Part shown: positions 26,286 to 36,894 of the stretch, piece after piece
Layout: each line of letters begins with the position of its first letter
Position numbering within the stretch: position 1 is the first letter of the stretch
DNA from: Candidatus Intricatilinea gracilis
GTDB taxonomy: Bacteria > Pseudomonadota > Gammaproteobacteria > Burkholderiales > Burkholderiaceae_C
Direction of reading: 5' to 3'
Assembly: GCA_016702605.1 (NCBI GenBank)
Contig: JADJDQ010000001.1
Coordinates: forward strand, 124,001-188,000
DNA: 64,000 nucleotides
Program-made: the position numbers and the translations under genes
Notes under the pieces: model-generated
The model's database searches: none
What the model was told of the DNA's origin: nothing
What the model saw: the letters and a program-made list of their open reading frames with translations, nothing else

Positions 26286-27466
26286 CGGCCAGCCCGCTGC
26301 ACGCACATGGCCTCACTGCGCCGGGCCGGCCATGCGCAACTCACCACTGGAGCCGGCGGGCCGGGTTGTTCGCCTGGCAACTGATGCTCGGCAGTGCGCT
26401 TGTCACCGCGGTCTGTGCGGGGCCAGCCGGTGGCACCGACAACATTGGCGGCCCCAGCGCCAGTGCTGCCGGGCAAGCCGGCGCCGTACCGCTCGATGGC
26501 CCGGGCCTGGTCAAACGCCTGCAGAATTCGGTGCGTTTGCGCAGCTACTCGGGCACCTATGTGGTGACGGCGTCAGGCTCGATGAGCAGCGCACGCATCG
26601 TGCACACCTGGGACGGGCGCAGGCAGGTCGAACGGGTCGAATCACTCGACGGACAAAAGCGCCGCGTGTTCCGCTACAACGATGCGGTGCACGTGTTGTG
26701 GCCAGGCTCGCGCCATGCCTCGATCGAGCCACGCGGGGCGCTGCATGGTTTCCCGACCTCCGTGGCCAACGACGCCGCCGCCTCACTCGACATGTACGAG
26801 GTGTTGCCCGGCGCGGACGACCGCATCGCCGGCTACGACGCCCAGACGGTGACGCTGCGCCCGCGCGACAACGCACGGTTCACCCAGCGCTGGTGGCTCG
26901 AACGCCAGACCGGCCTGCTGCTGCGTGCCGACATCGTCAACGAACGCGGTGAGGTACTCGAGTCCGCCGCGTTTTCCGAACTGCAACTCGGCACCCGTGT
27001 GCCGGCGCAGGCGCTGCTGGCCGAGATGAACCAGCTCGACGGTTACCGCGTGAGCCGAAGCCGCATCGTCAATACCGACCTCGATCGCGAAGGCTGGGTT
27101 CTCGAGAGCCCGGTCGCAGGTTTTCGTCCGGTGCAATGTGTCCAGCGCCTTGCGTCGGACAGCAGCGGGCGTGGTGCGGCCGCCAGTGCCGCGGCAGCCG
27201 CCGTGAGCCGTGCCGTCGACATCGCCCCGGCGGCCACCGGCCTGCTGCAAGCCATCTACAGCGACGGGTTGACCCACGTTTCGATCTTCATCGAAAGTTA
27301 CCGACCGGCTGCCCATGTGCCCGAGCCGGTCATCGCCATGGGTGCGACCCATGCCATTGCGCGACGCCGGGGCGACTGGTGGATTACCGTGGTCGGCGAC
27401 GTGCCACCTGCGACATTGAGACAATTTGCCCAGGTTCTGGAGCGACGCAAACCCGCCTCGCAGTGA
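26282..27466 (+). CDS. rseB: Periplasmic sigma-E regulator RseB/MucB
   Basis: Periplasmic protein that binds RseA and guards it from cleavage until lipid or LPS signals displace it. The 394-residue product has a signal-like hydrophobic stretch (LFAWQLMLGSALVTAVCA), then the MucB/RseB N-terminal fold with SYSGTYVVTASGSMSSARI and HTWDGRRQVERVESLDG. The C-terminal domain contains FRPVQCVQRL, LTHVSIFIESY and ARRRGDWWITVVGDVPP, the family end. It is longer than the E. coli protein, mainly at the N-terminus and in an Ala-rich loop near residue 300. Overlaps rseA by ATGA. Confidence 0.92.
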   Translation: MTASPLHAHGLTAPGRPCATHHWSRRAGLFAWQLMLGSALVTAVCAGPAGGTDNIGGPSASAAGQAGAVPLDGPGLVKRLQNSVRLRSYSGTYVVTASGSMSSARIVHTWDGRRQVERVESLDGQKRRVFRYNDAVHVLWPGSRHASIEPRGALHGFPTSVANDAAASLDMYEVLPGADDRIAGYDAQTVTLRPRDNARFTQRWWLERQTGLLLRADIVNERGEVLESAAFSELQLGTRVPAQALLAEMNQLDGYRVSRSRIVNTDLDREGWVLESPVAGFRPVQCVQRLASDSSGRGAAASAAAAAVSRAVDIAPAATGLLQAIYSDGLTHVSIFIESYRPAAHVPEPVIAMGATHAIARRRGDWWITVVGDVPPATLRQFAQVLERRKPASQ

Positions 27467-27580
27467 ACCTTTGTCCGCCAGGCTGGTCGGACCCCGGCGT
27501 CGCGGGCAGGCGTCCAGGGCGCCACCCATCGATCGGTGCACGGGCCGACAGGCGGCACCCGGGTCAGCCTTCGAGGCCGC

Positions 27581-27598
27581 CCCCCGGATCACCGGGGG
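27581..27598 (+). terminator. GC-rich hairpin between rseB and mucD
   Basis: Seven-bp perfect stem CCCCCGG/CCGGGGG with an ATCA loop, followed by only two T residues. It sits midway in the 234-bp rseB-mucD spacer. It could attenuate transcription so that mucD is partly uncoupled from rpoE-rseA-rseB, or protect the upstream mRNA end. There is no U-tract, so efficient termination is unlikely. Confidence 0.4.
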
Positions 27599-27700
27599 TT
27601 GATCTGCGACTGGTAGCCCCACACCTTGCGCGCGAGGCTGGTACCGTCCAGCCCGTTCACGATGCAATGGTCCTGATTCGAACGACACACGAGGTAATGA

Positions 27701-29272
<1,572 letters not shown>

Positions 29273-29285
29273 CCCGCGACTCACC

Positions 29286-29318
29286 CACCACGGAGCGGCG
29301 CAAAGCCGCGCCGTGGTG
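29286..29318 (+). terminator. Hairpin downstream of mucD
   Basis: CACCACGG pairs with CCGTGGTG, then an A-G mismatch and an inner GCGGC/GCCGC stem around a GCAAA loop: 13 bp of pairing 14 bp after the mucD stop. No T-run follows, so it is an intrinsic-like terminator or mRNA 3'-end stabiliser. The symmetric outer stem makes it equally stable on either strand. Confidence 0.55.
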
Positions 29319-29566
29319 AGGTTCTCGCGCAAAACCCTGACCGCTGCAAGGATTCAGCCCAACCGTGCGCCCCCCCCTCTGAACGGCTGGGCGAAGGCGC
29401 CGGGCAAAACTTCGGACCACCTCGCGGGCCCACGCGGGAGCAAGCGACGAGTGATCCGCTCCATGCTGTGGACAAGCTGTTGAAACATTGACATGCCCGC
29501 ACCATCCGGCTGATCGCCTGGGGCATTTTTCTGGATCCGCCCGAATCGTGACCGACGCCGAATCGC

Positions 29567-29572
29567 TACAAT
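29567..29572 (+). promoter_or_regulatory. -10 box of the candidate small RNA
   Basis: TACAAT (five of six matches to TATAAT). The expected start, 7 nt downstream, falls exactly on the first base of the left arm of hairpin 1 at 29579. The -35 position shows no good match, and it might alternatively drive lepA through the terminator. Inferred. Confidence 0.45.
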
Positions 29573-29578
29573 GGGGGC

Positions 29579-29646
29579 CCAACAAAGCAGTTGCCATACG
29601 ATTTTTGTTGGAAGGCGCGTCACCTTTTGGACGTGCCTTTTTTTTG
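29579..29646 (+). ncRNA. Candidate two-hairpin small RNA between mucD and lepA
   Basis: A roughly 68-nt sequence with the layout of a small RNA gene. Hairpin 1 is a perfect 8-bp stem CCAACAAA (29579-29586) with TTTGTTGG (29604-29611), with a 17-nt loop containing GCAGTTGCCATACG. Hairpin 2 starts one base later and is a classic intrinsic terminator. A TACAAT box lies just upstream. The 471-bp mucD-lepA gap otherwise shows the mucD hairpin and nothing else coding. An alternative reading is a lepA leader/attenuator from this same promoter. I do not recognise an Rfam family. Confidence 0.5.
29612..29646 (+). terminator. Intrinsic (Rho-independent) terminator upstream of lepA
   Basis: AAGGCGCGTC pairs with GACGTGCCTT (10 bp, one G-U) around an 8-nt loop, followed directly by a run of T residues through 29645. 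This is the clearest intrinsic terminator in the window. It ends 97 bp before the lepA ATG, so lepA must be transcribed from a promoter downstream of it, or by read-through. Confidence 0.88.
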
Positions 29647-29743
29647 CTGGGCACGAGGTCTGAGGCCCGCGCCCCGGCCTGACCCGCGGCTCTGTCTTGT
29701 GCCGCGGCGCTGATGCTGGCGCAGCGCCTGCCCCGATTGCCCC

Positions 29744-31552
29744 ATGGACCATATCCGCAACTTCTCCATCATTGCCCACATCGACCACGGCAAGAGCACT
29801 CTGGCCGACCGGATCATCCAACGCTGTGGCGGCTTGTCCGATCGCGAGATGGAGGCCCAGGTGCTCGACTCGATGGACATCGAGCGTGAGCGCGGCATCA
29901 CCATCAAGGCTCAGACCGCGGCGCTGCAGTACAAGGCCAAGGACGGCCAGATCTACAACCTCAACCTGATCGACACGCCCGGGCACGTCGACTTCTCGTA
30001 CGAGGTGAGCCGCTCGCTGTCGGCCTGCGAAGGTGCGCTGCTGGTGGTGGACGCCAGCCAGGGTGTCGAGGCGCAGACGGTGGCCAACTGCTACACCGCG
30101 CTCGACCTGGGCGTGACCGTGGTTCCGGTGCTCAACAAGATGGATCTGGCCAGCGCCGATCCCGAGAATGCCAAGAGCGAGATCGAGGACGTCATCGGCA
30201 TCGACGCCGACGACGCCATCCCCTGCTCGGCCAAGACCGGCATGGGCATCGACGAGATCATCGAAGCGGTGATCGAGCGCATGCCGTCGCCCAAGGGCAA
30301 CCCGGCGGGTGCGCCGCGCGCCATGATCATCGACAGCTGGTTCGACAACTATGTCGGCGTCGTGATGCTGATCCGCGTCGTCGACGGCGAGTTCAAGAAG
30401 GCCGAGCGCATCCGCATGATGGCGACCAACACGGTCTACGGCATCGAGCACCTGGGCGTGTTCACGCCCAAGAGCGAGAACCGCGAGTCCCTGAAGGCGG
30501 GTGAGGTGGGTTTCGTCATCTGCGGCATCAAGGAGCTGCAGGCCGCCAAGGTGGGCGACACGCTCACGCTCGAAAAGAAGCTGCCCAACAACGCCGGCCC
30601 GGCCACCGAGGCCCTGCCGGGCTTCAAGGAGATCCAGCCGCAGGTGTTCGCCGGCCTGTACCCCAGCGAGTCGAGCGAGTACGACCAGCTGCGCGACGCG
30701 CTCGAGAAGCTCAAGCTCAACGACAGCTCGCTGCGTTACGAGCCCGAGGTGAGCCAGGCGCTGGGCTTCGGCTTCCGCTGTGGCTTCCTGGGCCTGCTGC
30801 ACATGGAGATCGTGCAGGAGCGCCTGGAGCGCGAGTTCGACCAGGACCTGGTGACCACCGCGCCGAGCGTGGTCTACGAGGTGGAACTCAACGACGGCAC
30901 CGTGCTCGAGGTCGAGAACCCCAGCAAGATGCCCGACGTGGGCCGCATGCGCGAGATCCGCGAACCCATCGTCACCGTGCACCTGTACATGCCGCAGGAC
31001 TACGTCGGCCCCGTCATGACGCTGGCCAACCAGAAGCGCGGCGTGCAGCTCAACATGGCCTACCACGGCAAGCAGGTCATGCTGACCTACGAGCTGCCGC
31101 TGGCCGAGATCGTGCTGGACTTCTTCGACAAGCTCAAGTCGGTCAGCCGCGGTTACGCCTCGATGGACTACGAGTTCAAGGAGTACCGCGGCGCCGACGT
31201 GGTGAAGGTCGACATCATGATCAATGGCGACCGGGTCGATCCGCTCGCCATGATCGTGCACCGCTCGCAGAGCCAGTACCGCGGCCGCGCCGTGGCGGCC
31301 AAGATGCGCACCTTGATCCCGCGCCAGATGTACGACGTGGCCATCCAGGCCACCATCGGCGCCAACATCATCGCCCGCGAGGACGTCAAGGCGCTGCGCA
31401 AGAACGTGCTGGCAAAATGTTATGGCGGCGACGTCAGTCGCAAGAAGAAGCTGCTCGAGAAGCAGAAGGCCGGCAAGAAGCGCATGAAGCAGGTCGGCTC
31501 GGTCGAGGTGCCGCAGGAAGCCTTCCTCGCCATCCTGCAGGTCGACGACTGA
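29744..31552 (+). CDS. lepA: Elongation factor 4 (LepA), ribosome back-translocating GTPase
   Basis: Ribosome-associated GTPase, 602 residues, the normal length. G-domain motifs: HIDHGKSTLADRI (G1), GITIKAQT (G2), DTPGHVDF (G3), NKMDL (G4). Domain II and the EF-G-like domains follow, including FCGFLGLLHMEIVQERLERE-type sequence, and the LepA-specific C-terminal domain with DVAIQATIGANIIARE and KKKLLEKQKAGKKRMK. First gene of the lepA-lepB-DUF4845-rnc-era-recO-pdxJ-acpS-nagZ series, which are closely spaced and likely one or two transcripts. Confidence 0.97.
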   Translation: MDHIRNFSIIAHIDHGKSTLADRIIQRCGGLSDREMEAQVLDSMDIERERGITIKAQTAALQYKAKDGQIYNLNLIDTPGHVDFSYEVSRSLSACEGALLVVDASQGVEAQTVANCYTALDLGVTVVPVLNKMDLASADPENAKSEIEDVIGIDADDAIPCSAKTGMGIDEIIEAVIERMPSPKGNPAGAPRAMIIDSWFDNYVGVVMLIRVVDGEFKKAERIRMMATNTVYGIEHLGVFTPKSENRESLKAGEVGFVICGIKELQAAKVGDTLTLEKKLPNNAGPATEALPGFKEIQPQVFAGLYPSESSEYDQLRDALEKLKLNDSSLRYEPEVSQALGFGFRCGFLGLLHMEIVQERLEREFDQDLVTTAPSVVYEVELNDGTVLEVENPSKMPDVGRMREIREPIVTVHLYMPQDYVGPVMTLANQKRGVQLNMAYHGKQVMLTYELPLAEIVLDFFDKLKSVSRGYASMDYEFKEYRGADVVKVDIMINGDRVDPLAMIVHRSQSQYRGRAVAAKMRTLIPRQMYDVAIQATIGANIIAREDVKALRKNVLAKCYGGDVSRKKKLLEKQKAGKKRMKQVGSVEVPQEAFLAILQVDD

Positions 31553-31598
31553 ACACGCGCGACCCGACCTCGAACCGTACGACTCAACCGGACCCCTG

Positions 31599-32567
31599 AT
31601 GGCACCTCTCACCGGCATCCTCTATGCCTGCCTCGTCTTCTACGGCGCGGGCTGGTACATGGGCAAATGGAGCGGCAACTTCTCGTTCCTGCTTTTCGTG
31701 CTCACCGTCGTCACCCTGGCGTACTGGCTGGCAGAACGTTTCGTCTTTCTGCCTCGCCGCGTGGCAGCCGCAGATGCGCTGGGTCAGCAGGACGCCGCAC
31801 GGCGTGCCGAGCTGGGCCGCCTGGGCATCAGTGATGTCGACGGCAACATCGAACACGCCCGCCATCAGTTGCTGGCCCAGCCCTGGTGGCTGGACTGGAC
31901 CGCCGGCCTGTTCCCGGTGATCCTGATGGTGTTCGTGTTGCGTTCGTTCCTGTTCGAACCGTTCAAGATTCCGTCGGGTTCGATGATCCCCACACTCGAG
32001 ATCGGCGACCTCATCCTGGTCAACAAGTTTCACTACGGCGTGCGCCTGCCGGTGATCAACAAGAAGATCATCCCGATCAACACGCCACAGCGTGGTGACG
32101 TGATGGTGTTTCGTTACCCGGTCGACCCGAGCATCGACTTCATCAAACGTGTGGTGGCGGTGCCGGGCGACGAGGTCAGTTACCTCAACCAGCGCCTGTA
32201 CCTCAACGGCAAACAGGTGCCGCTCAAGCAACTCGACGACTACTACGACGAGAACCTACGCAGCTACTCGCGCCAGTTCGAGGAAGGCATCGGCCCGAAC
32301 GGCCACCGCCTGCTGGTCGAACCGCGCCTGCCCTCGAACTACGGCAGCCGTACCCATGCCTTTCCGTACAACGAGAACTGTCGCTACACCCCGGACGGCG
32401 TGACTTGCAAAGTGCCGGCCGGCCACTACTTCATGATGGGCGACAACCGCGACAACTCCGAAGACTCGCGCTTCTGGGGCTTCGTGCCAGACGAAAACAT
32501 CGTCGGCCGCGCCTTCTTTGTGTGGATGAACTTCGGTAACCTCAAGCGCATCGGCACCTTCCACTGA
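31599..32567 (+). CDS. lepB: Signal peptidase I
   Basis: Membrane-bound leader peptidase cleaving signal peptides of exported proteins, 322 residues. Three hydrophobic segments occupy roughly residues 3-20, 28-50 and 101-118. The catalytic Ser128 lies in PSGSMIPTLEIGD and the general base Lys183 in FIKRVVAVPGDEV. The box E motif MGDNRDNSEDSRFWGFVP is intact. The gene follows lepA by 46 bp, as in most proteobacteria. Confidence 0.96.
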   Translation: MAPLTGILYACLVFYGAGWYMGKWSGNFSFLLFVLTVVTLAYWLAERFVFLPRRVAAADALGQQDAARRAELGRLGISDVDGNIEHARHQLLAQPWWLDWTAGLFPVILMVFVLRSFLFEPFKIPSGSMIPTLEIGDLILVNKFHYGVRLPVINKKIIPINTPQRGDVMVFRYPVDPSIDFIKRVVAVPGDEVSYLNQRLYLNGKQVPLKQLDDYYDENLRSYSRQFEEGIGPNGHRLLVEPRLPSNYGSRTHAFPYNENCRYTPDGVTCKVPAGHYFMMGDNRDNSEDSRFWGFVPDENIVGRAFFVWMNFGNLKRIGTFH

Positions 32568-32584
32568 TCCCACGGAGTTTCCTC

Positions 32585-32992
32585 ATGGTCGTGCAGCGTC
32601 AGCCTCTCCCTGCCTCCCGTCGCGGCGGCGTCAGCACGGGCCGGCGCCGGAAGGCGCGCGGCATCACGCTGATCGGCCTGGTGTTCTGGGCCATCGTCGT
32701 GTCGATGACCGCCATCGTGGCGCTGCGGGTGGTGCCGGCCGTGAACGAGAACTACACGATCGCTCGCGCCGTCACCAAGGTGGCACACGAAGGTGGCAAC
32801 ACCGTGCCCGAGGTGCGCAACGCCTTCGAACGGGTCAAGCAGGTCGAATACGCCATCAGTTCGATCTCGGGCAAGGACCTCGAGATCACCAAGGAGAACG
32901 ACCGCATCGTTGTCTCCTACGCCTACGACAAGGAGATCGAGTTGTTCGGCCCGGTGTCGTTGCTCATCAAGTTCCGCGGCAGGTCGAACTGA
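32585..32992 (+). CDS. DUF4845 family single-pass membrane protein
   Basis: A 135-residue protein of the DUF4845 family, function unknown. A basic N-terminus (RRKARG) leads into one transmembrane helix, ITLIGLVFWAIVVSMTAIVALRVVP, then a periplasmic domain with the family pattern AVNENYTIARAV and YDKEIELFGPVSLLIKF. The start of the helix resembles a type IV pilin-like N-terminus, though no prepilin cleavage site is evident. Located between lepB and rnc, its usual position in betaproteobacteria. Confidence 0.85.
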   Translation: MVVQRQPLPASRRGGVSTGRRRKARGITLIGLVFWAIVVSMTAIVALRVVPAVNENYTIARAVTKVAHEGGNTVPEVRNAFERVKQVEYAISSISGKDLEITKENDRIVVSYAYDKEIELFGPVSLLIKFRGRSN

Positions 32993-33059
32993 GCACCGCG
33001 ACGCTCGTGCCGCCCCGCAACGCCTTCATCCCGACGTCCCCGAATTGCCCCCCATCCGC

Positions 33060-33743
33060 TTGAACACCCTGCACGACGCCCTGCAACAACGACTGGGCCA
33101 TCGCTTCAAGGACCCGGATCTGCTGCTGCGTGCCCTGACGCACCGCAGCCACGGGGTCGAACACAACGAACGACTCGAGTTTCTCGGCGACGCGGTGCTC
33201 AACCTGGCCGTGTCCGACCTGCTGTACACCCACTTCGCCAGTTCACCCGAAGGTGACCTCACCCGCGTGCGTGCCCACCTGGTGCGCCAGGACATGTTGC
33301 ACCGCATCGCCTTGTCGGTGCAGTTGCCCGACGTGCTGCGCCTGTCCGACGGCGAAGCCCGCGGTGGCGGTGCACAGCGCCCGTCCATCCTGGCCGACGC
33401 CATGGAAGCCCTTATCGGCGCCATCTACATCGATGCCGGCTACGGTGCCGCCCAGGGTGTCGTGCAACGTGTCTTCGAGCCCCTGGTGGCCGAAACCGTC
33501 ACCCAGACCTGGGCCAAGGACGCCAAGACCCAGTTGCAGGAATGGTTGCAGGCGCGCCGCCAGCCGGTGCCCGACTACCGCATCGAAGCCACCCGCGGCC
33601 GTGCGCATGACCAGACCTTCGTGGTCGTGTGCAGCGTGCCCGGCCTCAAGGTCGAAGGCAGTGGTGAGGGCCGCTCGCGCCGTGCGGCCGAGCAAGAAGC
33701 TGCCCGCATCGTGCTCGAACGCCTGCTCGGCGACGCCTCATGA
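33060..33743 (+). CDS. rnc: Ribonuclease III
   Basis: Double-strand-specific endoribonuclease for rRNA and mRNA processing, 227 residues. The signature NERLEFLGDAVLNLAVSDLL is present, with the second acidic patch in LADAMEALIGAIYIDAGY. The dsRNA-binding domain follows from DAKTQLQEWLQARRQPVPDY to the end. There is no ATG near the expected start: TTG at 33060 gives a family-like N-terminus (NTLHDALQQRLGHRF) and TTG at 33045 is the alternative. No clear Shine-Dalgarno precedes either. The longer frame from 32793 overlaps the DUF4845 gene and is a shadow. Confidence 0.93.
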   Translation: MNTLHDALQQRLGHRFKDPDLLLRALTHRSHGVEHNERLEFLGDAVLNLAVSDLLYTHFASSPEGDLTRVRAHLVRQDMLHRIALSVQLPDVLRLSDGEARGGGAQRPSILADAMEALIGAIYIDAGYGAAQGVVQRVFEPLVAETVTQTWAKDAKTQLQEWLQARRQPVPDYRIEATRGRAHDQTFVVVCSVPGLKVEGSGEGRSRRAAEQEAARIVLERLLGDAS

Positions 33744-33813
33744 ATCCCTCGCTGCAGCCTGCAGGGGCTCACTGCCTTGCGGCCACACCGGCCGCTGATC
33801 GACGGGCACACCC

Positions 33814-34863
33814 ATGACCGCCGCCAAGCCCCGCGGCGCCAAAACCACCAGCGTCGACACGTCCGACGCCTCACTACCGGTCGACCCCATCACTACGCCT
33901 GCACCCACTCCCTCGCCCACCAAGCCCGACACCTCGAGCGGCCCGGTGCCGCAACGCTGCGGCCTGGTCGCCATCGTCGGCCGCCCCAACGTCGGCAAGT
34001 CGACGCTGCTCAATAGCCTGGTCGGGCAGAAGGTCAGCATCACCTCGCGCAAGGCGCAGACCACGCGGCACCGCATCACCGGCATCCGCACCCTGGGCAA
34101 CACGCCGACCGAAGGTGGCCTGAACAGCCAGTTCGTGTTCGTCGACACGCCGGGCTTCCAGACGCGTCACACCGTCAAGGGCACGGCCGCGCTGAACCGT
34201 TCGCTCAACAAGACCGTGCAGTCGGTGCTGGGTGACGTGGACGTGGTGCTGTTCCTGGTCGAGGCCGGCCATTTCGGCCTGGACGACGCCAAGGTGCTGG
34301 CGCTGCTGCCGCCCGGCAAACCCACCGTGCTGGTGGCCAACAAGCTCGACAAGATTGTGCGTCGCGCCGACCTGATGCCCTGGCTGCAGCAGATGCAGGA
34401 GCGCCATCCGTTCAACGAGTTCGTACCCATGGCTGCCACGCGCCTGGACGACTGCGAACGCCTGCTCGGCATCGTCTCGCCCTACCTGCCCGAACAGGGC
34501 TGGTACTACGACGAAGAAGCCCTCACCGACCGCAGCGACCGCTTCATGGCCGCCGAGATGATCCGCGAGAAACTCTTTCGCCTCACCGGCGACGAGTTGC
34601 CCTACACCTCGACCGTGCTGATCGACAAGTACGAAGAAGAAGGCAATCTGCGCCGCATCGCTGCCACCATCGTGGTCGAGCGTGATTCACACAAGGGCAT
34701 CGTCATCGGCGAAGGTGGCGAGCGCCTCAAGCGCATCGGCAGCGAGGCCCGGCAAGAGCTCGAACGCCTGGGCGACTGCAAGGTGTTTCTCGAGCTCTGG
34801 GTCAAGGTGCGGTCCGGCTGGGCCGACGACGAGAACCGCCTGCGCAGCTACGGCTACGAATAA
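33814..34863 (+). CDS. era: GTPase Era
   Basis: Essential GTPase in 16S rRNA maturation and 30S assembly. G1 is GRPNVGKST, G3 DTPG and G4 NKLDK. The C-terminal KH domain has IVIGEGGERLKRIGSEARQELE. At 349 residues it is about 45 longer than typical because of a Thr/Pro-rich N-terminus. Either this extension is real, as in several Burkholderiales, or translation begins at the in-frame GTG near 33946 just before PQRCGLVAIVG. Follows rnc by 70 bp. Confidence 0.95.
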   Translation: MTAAKPRGAKTTSVDTSDASLPVDPITTPAPTPSPTKPDTSSGPVPQRCGLVAIVGRPNVGKSTLLNSLVGQKVSITSRKAQTTRHRITGIRTLGNTPTEGGLNSQFVFVDTPGFQTRHTVKGTAALNRSLNKTVQSVLGDVDVVLFLVEAGHFGLDDAKVLALLPPGKPTVLVANKLDKIVRRADLMPWLQQMQERHPFNEFVPMAATRLDDCERLLGIVSPYLPEQGWYYDEEALTDRSDRFMAAEMIREKLFRLTGDELPYTSTVLIDKYEEEGNLRRIAATIVVERDSHKGIVIGEGGERLKRIGSEARQELERLGDCKVFLELWVKVRSGWADDENRLRSYGYE

Positions 34864-34874
34864 GGCCTGCTGCG

Positions 34875-35816
34875 GTGGCCGGCAGGACGACGAGCCCGCG
34901 GCGCGGCGCGGCCCATGCGCCGCACGCGGCCTATGTGCTGCACCACTACGACTGGAGCGAATCGAGCCAGATCGTCGAACTTTTCACCCGCGACCTCGGT
35001 CGCGTGGTGGCGGTGGCCAAGGGCGCCAAACGGCCCCATTCACAACTGCGCGCCGTCCTGCTGCCGCTGCAGCCCATCTCGGTGCTGCTGAGCCAGCGCA
35101 AGGCCGAGCCCCGGGCTGATGGCAAGACGGACGACCCGGCCGAGGTGCACCTGCTGCGCGGCGCCGAATGGGCTGGTGGTGCGGCCCTGCCGGCCGGCTC
35201 GGCGCTGATGTCGGGCTTTTATCTCAACGAACTGCTGCTGCGTGCGCTGGCCCGCCACGATCCCCACCCCGAGTTGTGGGACGCCTACGCCGCCACCTTG
35301 CCGCTGCTGGCCGCGGGAGACGAAACATCGGCCGCAACAACCGCCGTCGCGTCGCCGCTGATGGCGGCGACCACGCCGGACATCCGCTTTGTCAGTGATG
35401 TCGGTGGGCGCCTGGCCGCGGCGCTGCGCGCCTTCGAACTCTTCTTGCTGCGCACCACCGGCCTGCTGCCCGAGTTCGACCGCGTCACACTCACGCAGGC
35501 GCGGGTCGATCTCGATGACCCCGAGGCCTGCTACCAGCTGCGCGCCGAAGCCGGCCTCGTCGATGCCCGCCACTTGCGCCAGGACGACCCCTACGACATG
35601 GCGGGCGACAGCGGCACCGGCCTGTCGGCACCAGTCTGCCTGGACATCGAGGCCGCCCTGCAGGCCGGCAACATCGTGGCCCTGCAGACCGCCTGCCAGG
35701 GTGCGCCCGGCGAGCTCAAGCAGCAGCTGCGTCGCACGCTTCACTATCATTTCGGCGATCGTGCGCTGCGCACCCGCCAGGTGATGCAGGGCATCCAGCA
35801 GTTGCTGGGCGGCTGA
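34875..35816 (+). CDS. recO: DNA repair protein RecO
   Basis: Mediator that helps RecF/RecR load RecA onto SSB-coated gaps. The GTG start 11 bp after era gives 313 residues. The N-terminal OB-fold region is AAYVLHHYDWSESSQIVELFTRDLGRVVAVAKGAKRP in overview. Middle segments ALMSGFYLNELLLRALARHDPHPELWDAY and ALRAFELFLLRTTGLLPEFD are family-typical. The usual C-terminal zinc cysteines are largely missing, as in many proteobacterial RecO proteins. A 218-bp gap to pdxJ follows with no gene seen. Confidence 0.92.
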   Translation: MAGRTTSPRRGAAHAPHAAYVLHHYDWSESSQIVELFTRDLGRVVAVAKGAKRPHSQLRAVLLPLQPISVLLSQRKAEPRADGKTDDPAEVHLLRGAEWAGGAALPAGSALMSGFYLNELLLRALARHDPHPELWDAYAATLPLLAAGDETSAATTAVASPLMAATTPDIRFVSDVGGRLAAALRAFELFLLRTTGLLPEFDRVTLTQARVDLDDPEACYQLRAEAGLVDARHLRQDDPYDMAGDSGTGLSAPVCLDIEAALQAGNIVALQTACQGAPGELKQQLRRTLHYHFGDRALRTRQVMQGIQQLLGG

Positions 35817-36034
35817 CGCGACGGTCACACGGCCCTGCCGCAGCCCTCTCACTGTCCTGTCACCGCCATTCCCGGCCGCCACTTCGCAGACCTCGCACCG
35901 CCCGTTCCACACGGTCAACTCCCCTAAGCCGCATCAACCGACACGTGTCCTGGCACCGGCCACCAGACGTGCCACCGACCACCAGGCCCTACCCGATGAA
36001 TCCACTCGTCGCCTCAGAACCAGGCAGCCATCCG

Positions 36035-36784
36035 ATGTCGACCACGCTGTCGGTCAACCTCAACAAGGTCGCGCTGCTGCGCAACAGCCGTCACCTGGGC
36101 ATCCCGAGCGTGTTGCGCGCGGCCGAGCAGGTGGTGGCTGGTGGGGCCGGTGGCATCACCGTACACCCGCGCCCGGACGAGCGCCACATTCGCGCCAGCG
36201 ACGTGCACGAACTGGCGGCATGGCTCAAGGACAAGCCCTACCTCGACTACAACATCGAGGGCAACCCCTTCCACAACTTGATGGACTTCGTGCGCAGCGT
36301 GCGCCCGCATCAGGCCACCTTCGTGCCCGACGCCGAAGGCCAGTTCACCTCCGACCACGGCTGGAGCGACCCGGCGGACTTCGAGCGCCTGGTGCCGCTG
36401 ATCGCCGAAACCCACAGCCTGGGCGTGCGTGTCAGCCTGTTCGTCGACCCCGACCCGGCCGTGATGGCCCTGGCGCGCCAGGCCGGCGCCGACCGGGTCG
36501 AGCTCTACACCGAAGAGTTTGCGCGCCACCACGGCACAGCCGACGGCGCCGCGACACTGGCGCGTTACGTGGCCGCCGGCCAGGCCGCCCATGCCGTCGG
36601 CCTGGGCTTGAACGCCGGCCATGACCTGAACCGCGACAACCTGGCCGACTTCCTGCGCGCCGTTCCGGGCGTGGCAGAGGTGTCGATCGGCCACGCGCTG
36701 ATCGCCGACGCCCTCGAACTCGGCTACGTCGACACCGCACGCGACTACCTGCGCTGCATCCGCCAGGCCTACGCGCCGGTCTGA
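36035..36784 (+). CDS. pdxJ: Pyridoxine 5'-phosphate synthase
   Basis: Condenses 1-deoxyxylulose 5-phosphate with 3-amino-2-oxopropyl phosphate to form pyridoxine 5'-phosphate. The ATG at 36035 gives 249 residues starting TTLSVNLNKVALLRNSR. Motifs include GGAGGITVHPRPDERHI and EGNPFHNLMDFV, RVSLFVDPDP, and GLGLNAGHDLNRDNL. The end IGHALIADALELGY is typical of PdxJ. ATG at 35996 is an alternative start that would add 13 residues. Its place beside acpS is standard. Confidence 0.95.
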   Translation: MSTTLSVNLNKVALLRNSRHLGIPSVLRAAEQVVAGGAGGITVHPRPDERHIRASDVHELAAWLKDKPYLDYNIEGNPFHNLMDFVRSVRPHQATFVPDAEGQFTSDHGWSDPADFERLVPLIAETHSLGVRVSLFVDPDPAVMALARQAGADRVELYTEEFARHHGTADGAATLARYVAAGQAAHAVGLGLNAGHDLNRDNLADFLRAVPGVAEVSIGHALIADALELGYVDTARDYLRCIRQAYAPV

Positions 36785-36894
36785 GGCCGGCTGGACCGCC
36801 CGCACCCAAGCGCCGACACACCAACCATGTTGCCCGCCAACCCGCCGGACACGCCGCCCATGCGCCGACACCACTCCACCACGGTGTCGGCCTG

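Noticed and set aside
29467..29475. TGTGGACAA, one mismatch from a DnaA box
   Set aside because: A single imperfect box without neighbours or AT-rich unwinding region is expected by chance; no origin here.
29488..29493. TTGACA perfect -35 hexamer upstream of lepA
   Set aside because: No acceptable -10 at 15-19 bp downstream; distance to TACAAT at 29567 is far too great.
29354..31618. A 754-codon minus-strand frame across lepA
   Set aside because: lepA is unmistakable on the plus strand; the antisense product has shadow composition (Leu/His/Val/Asp runs) and no domain.
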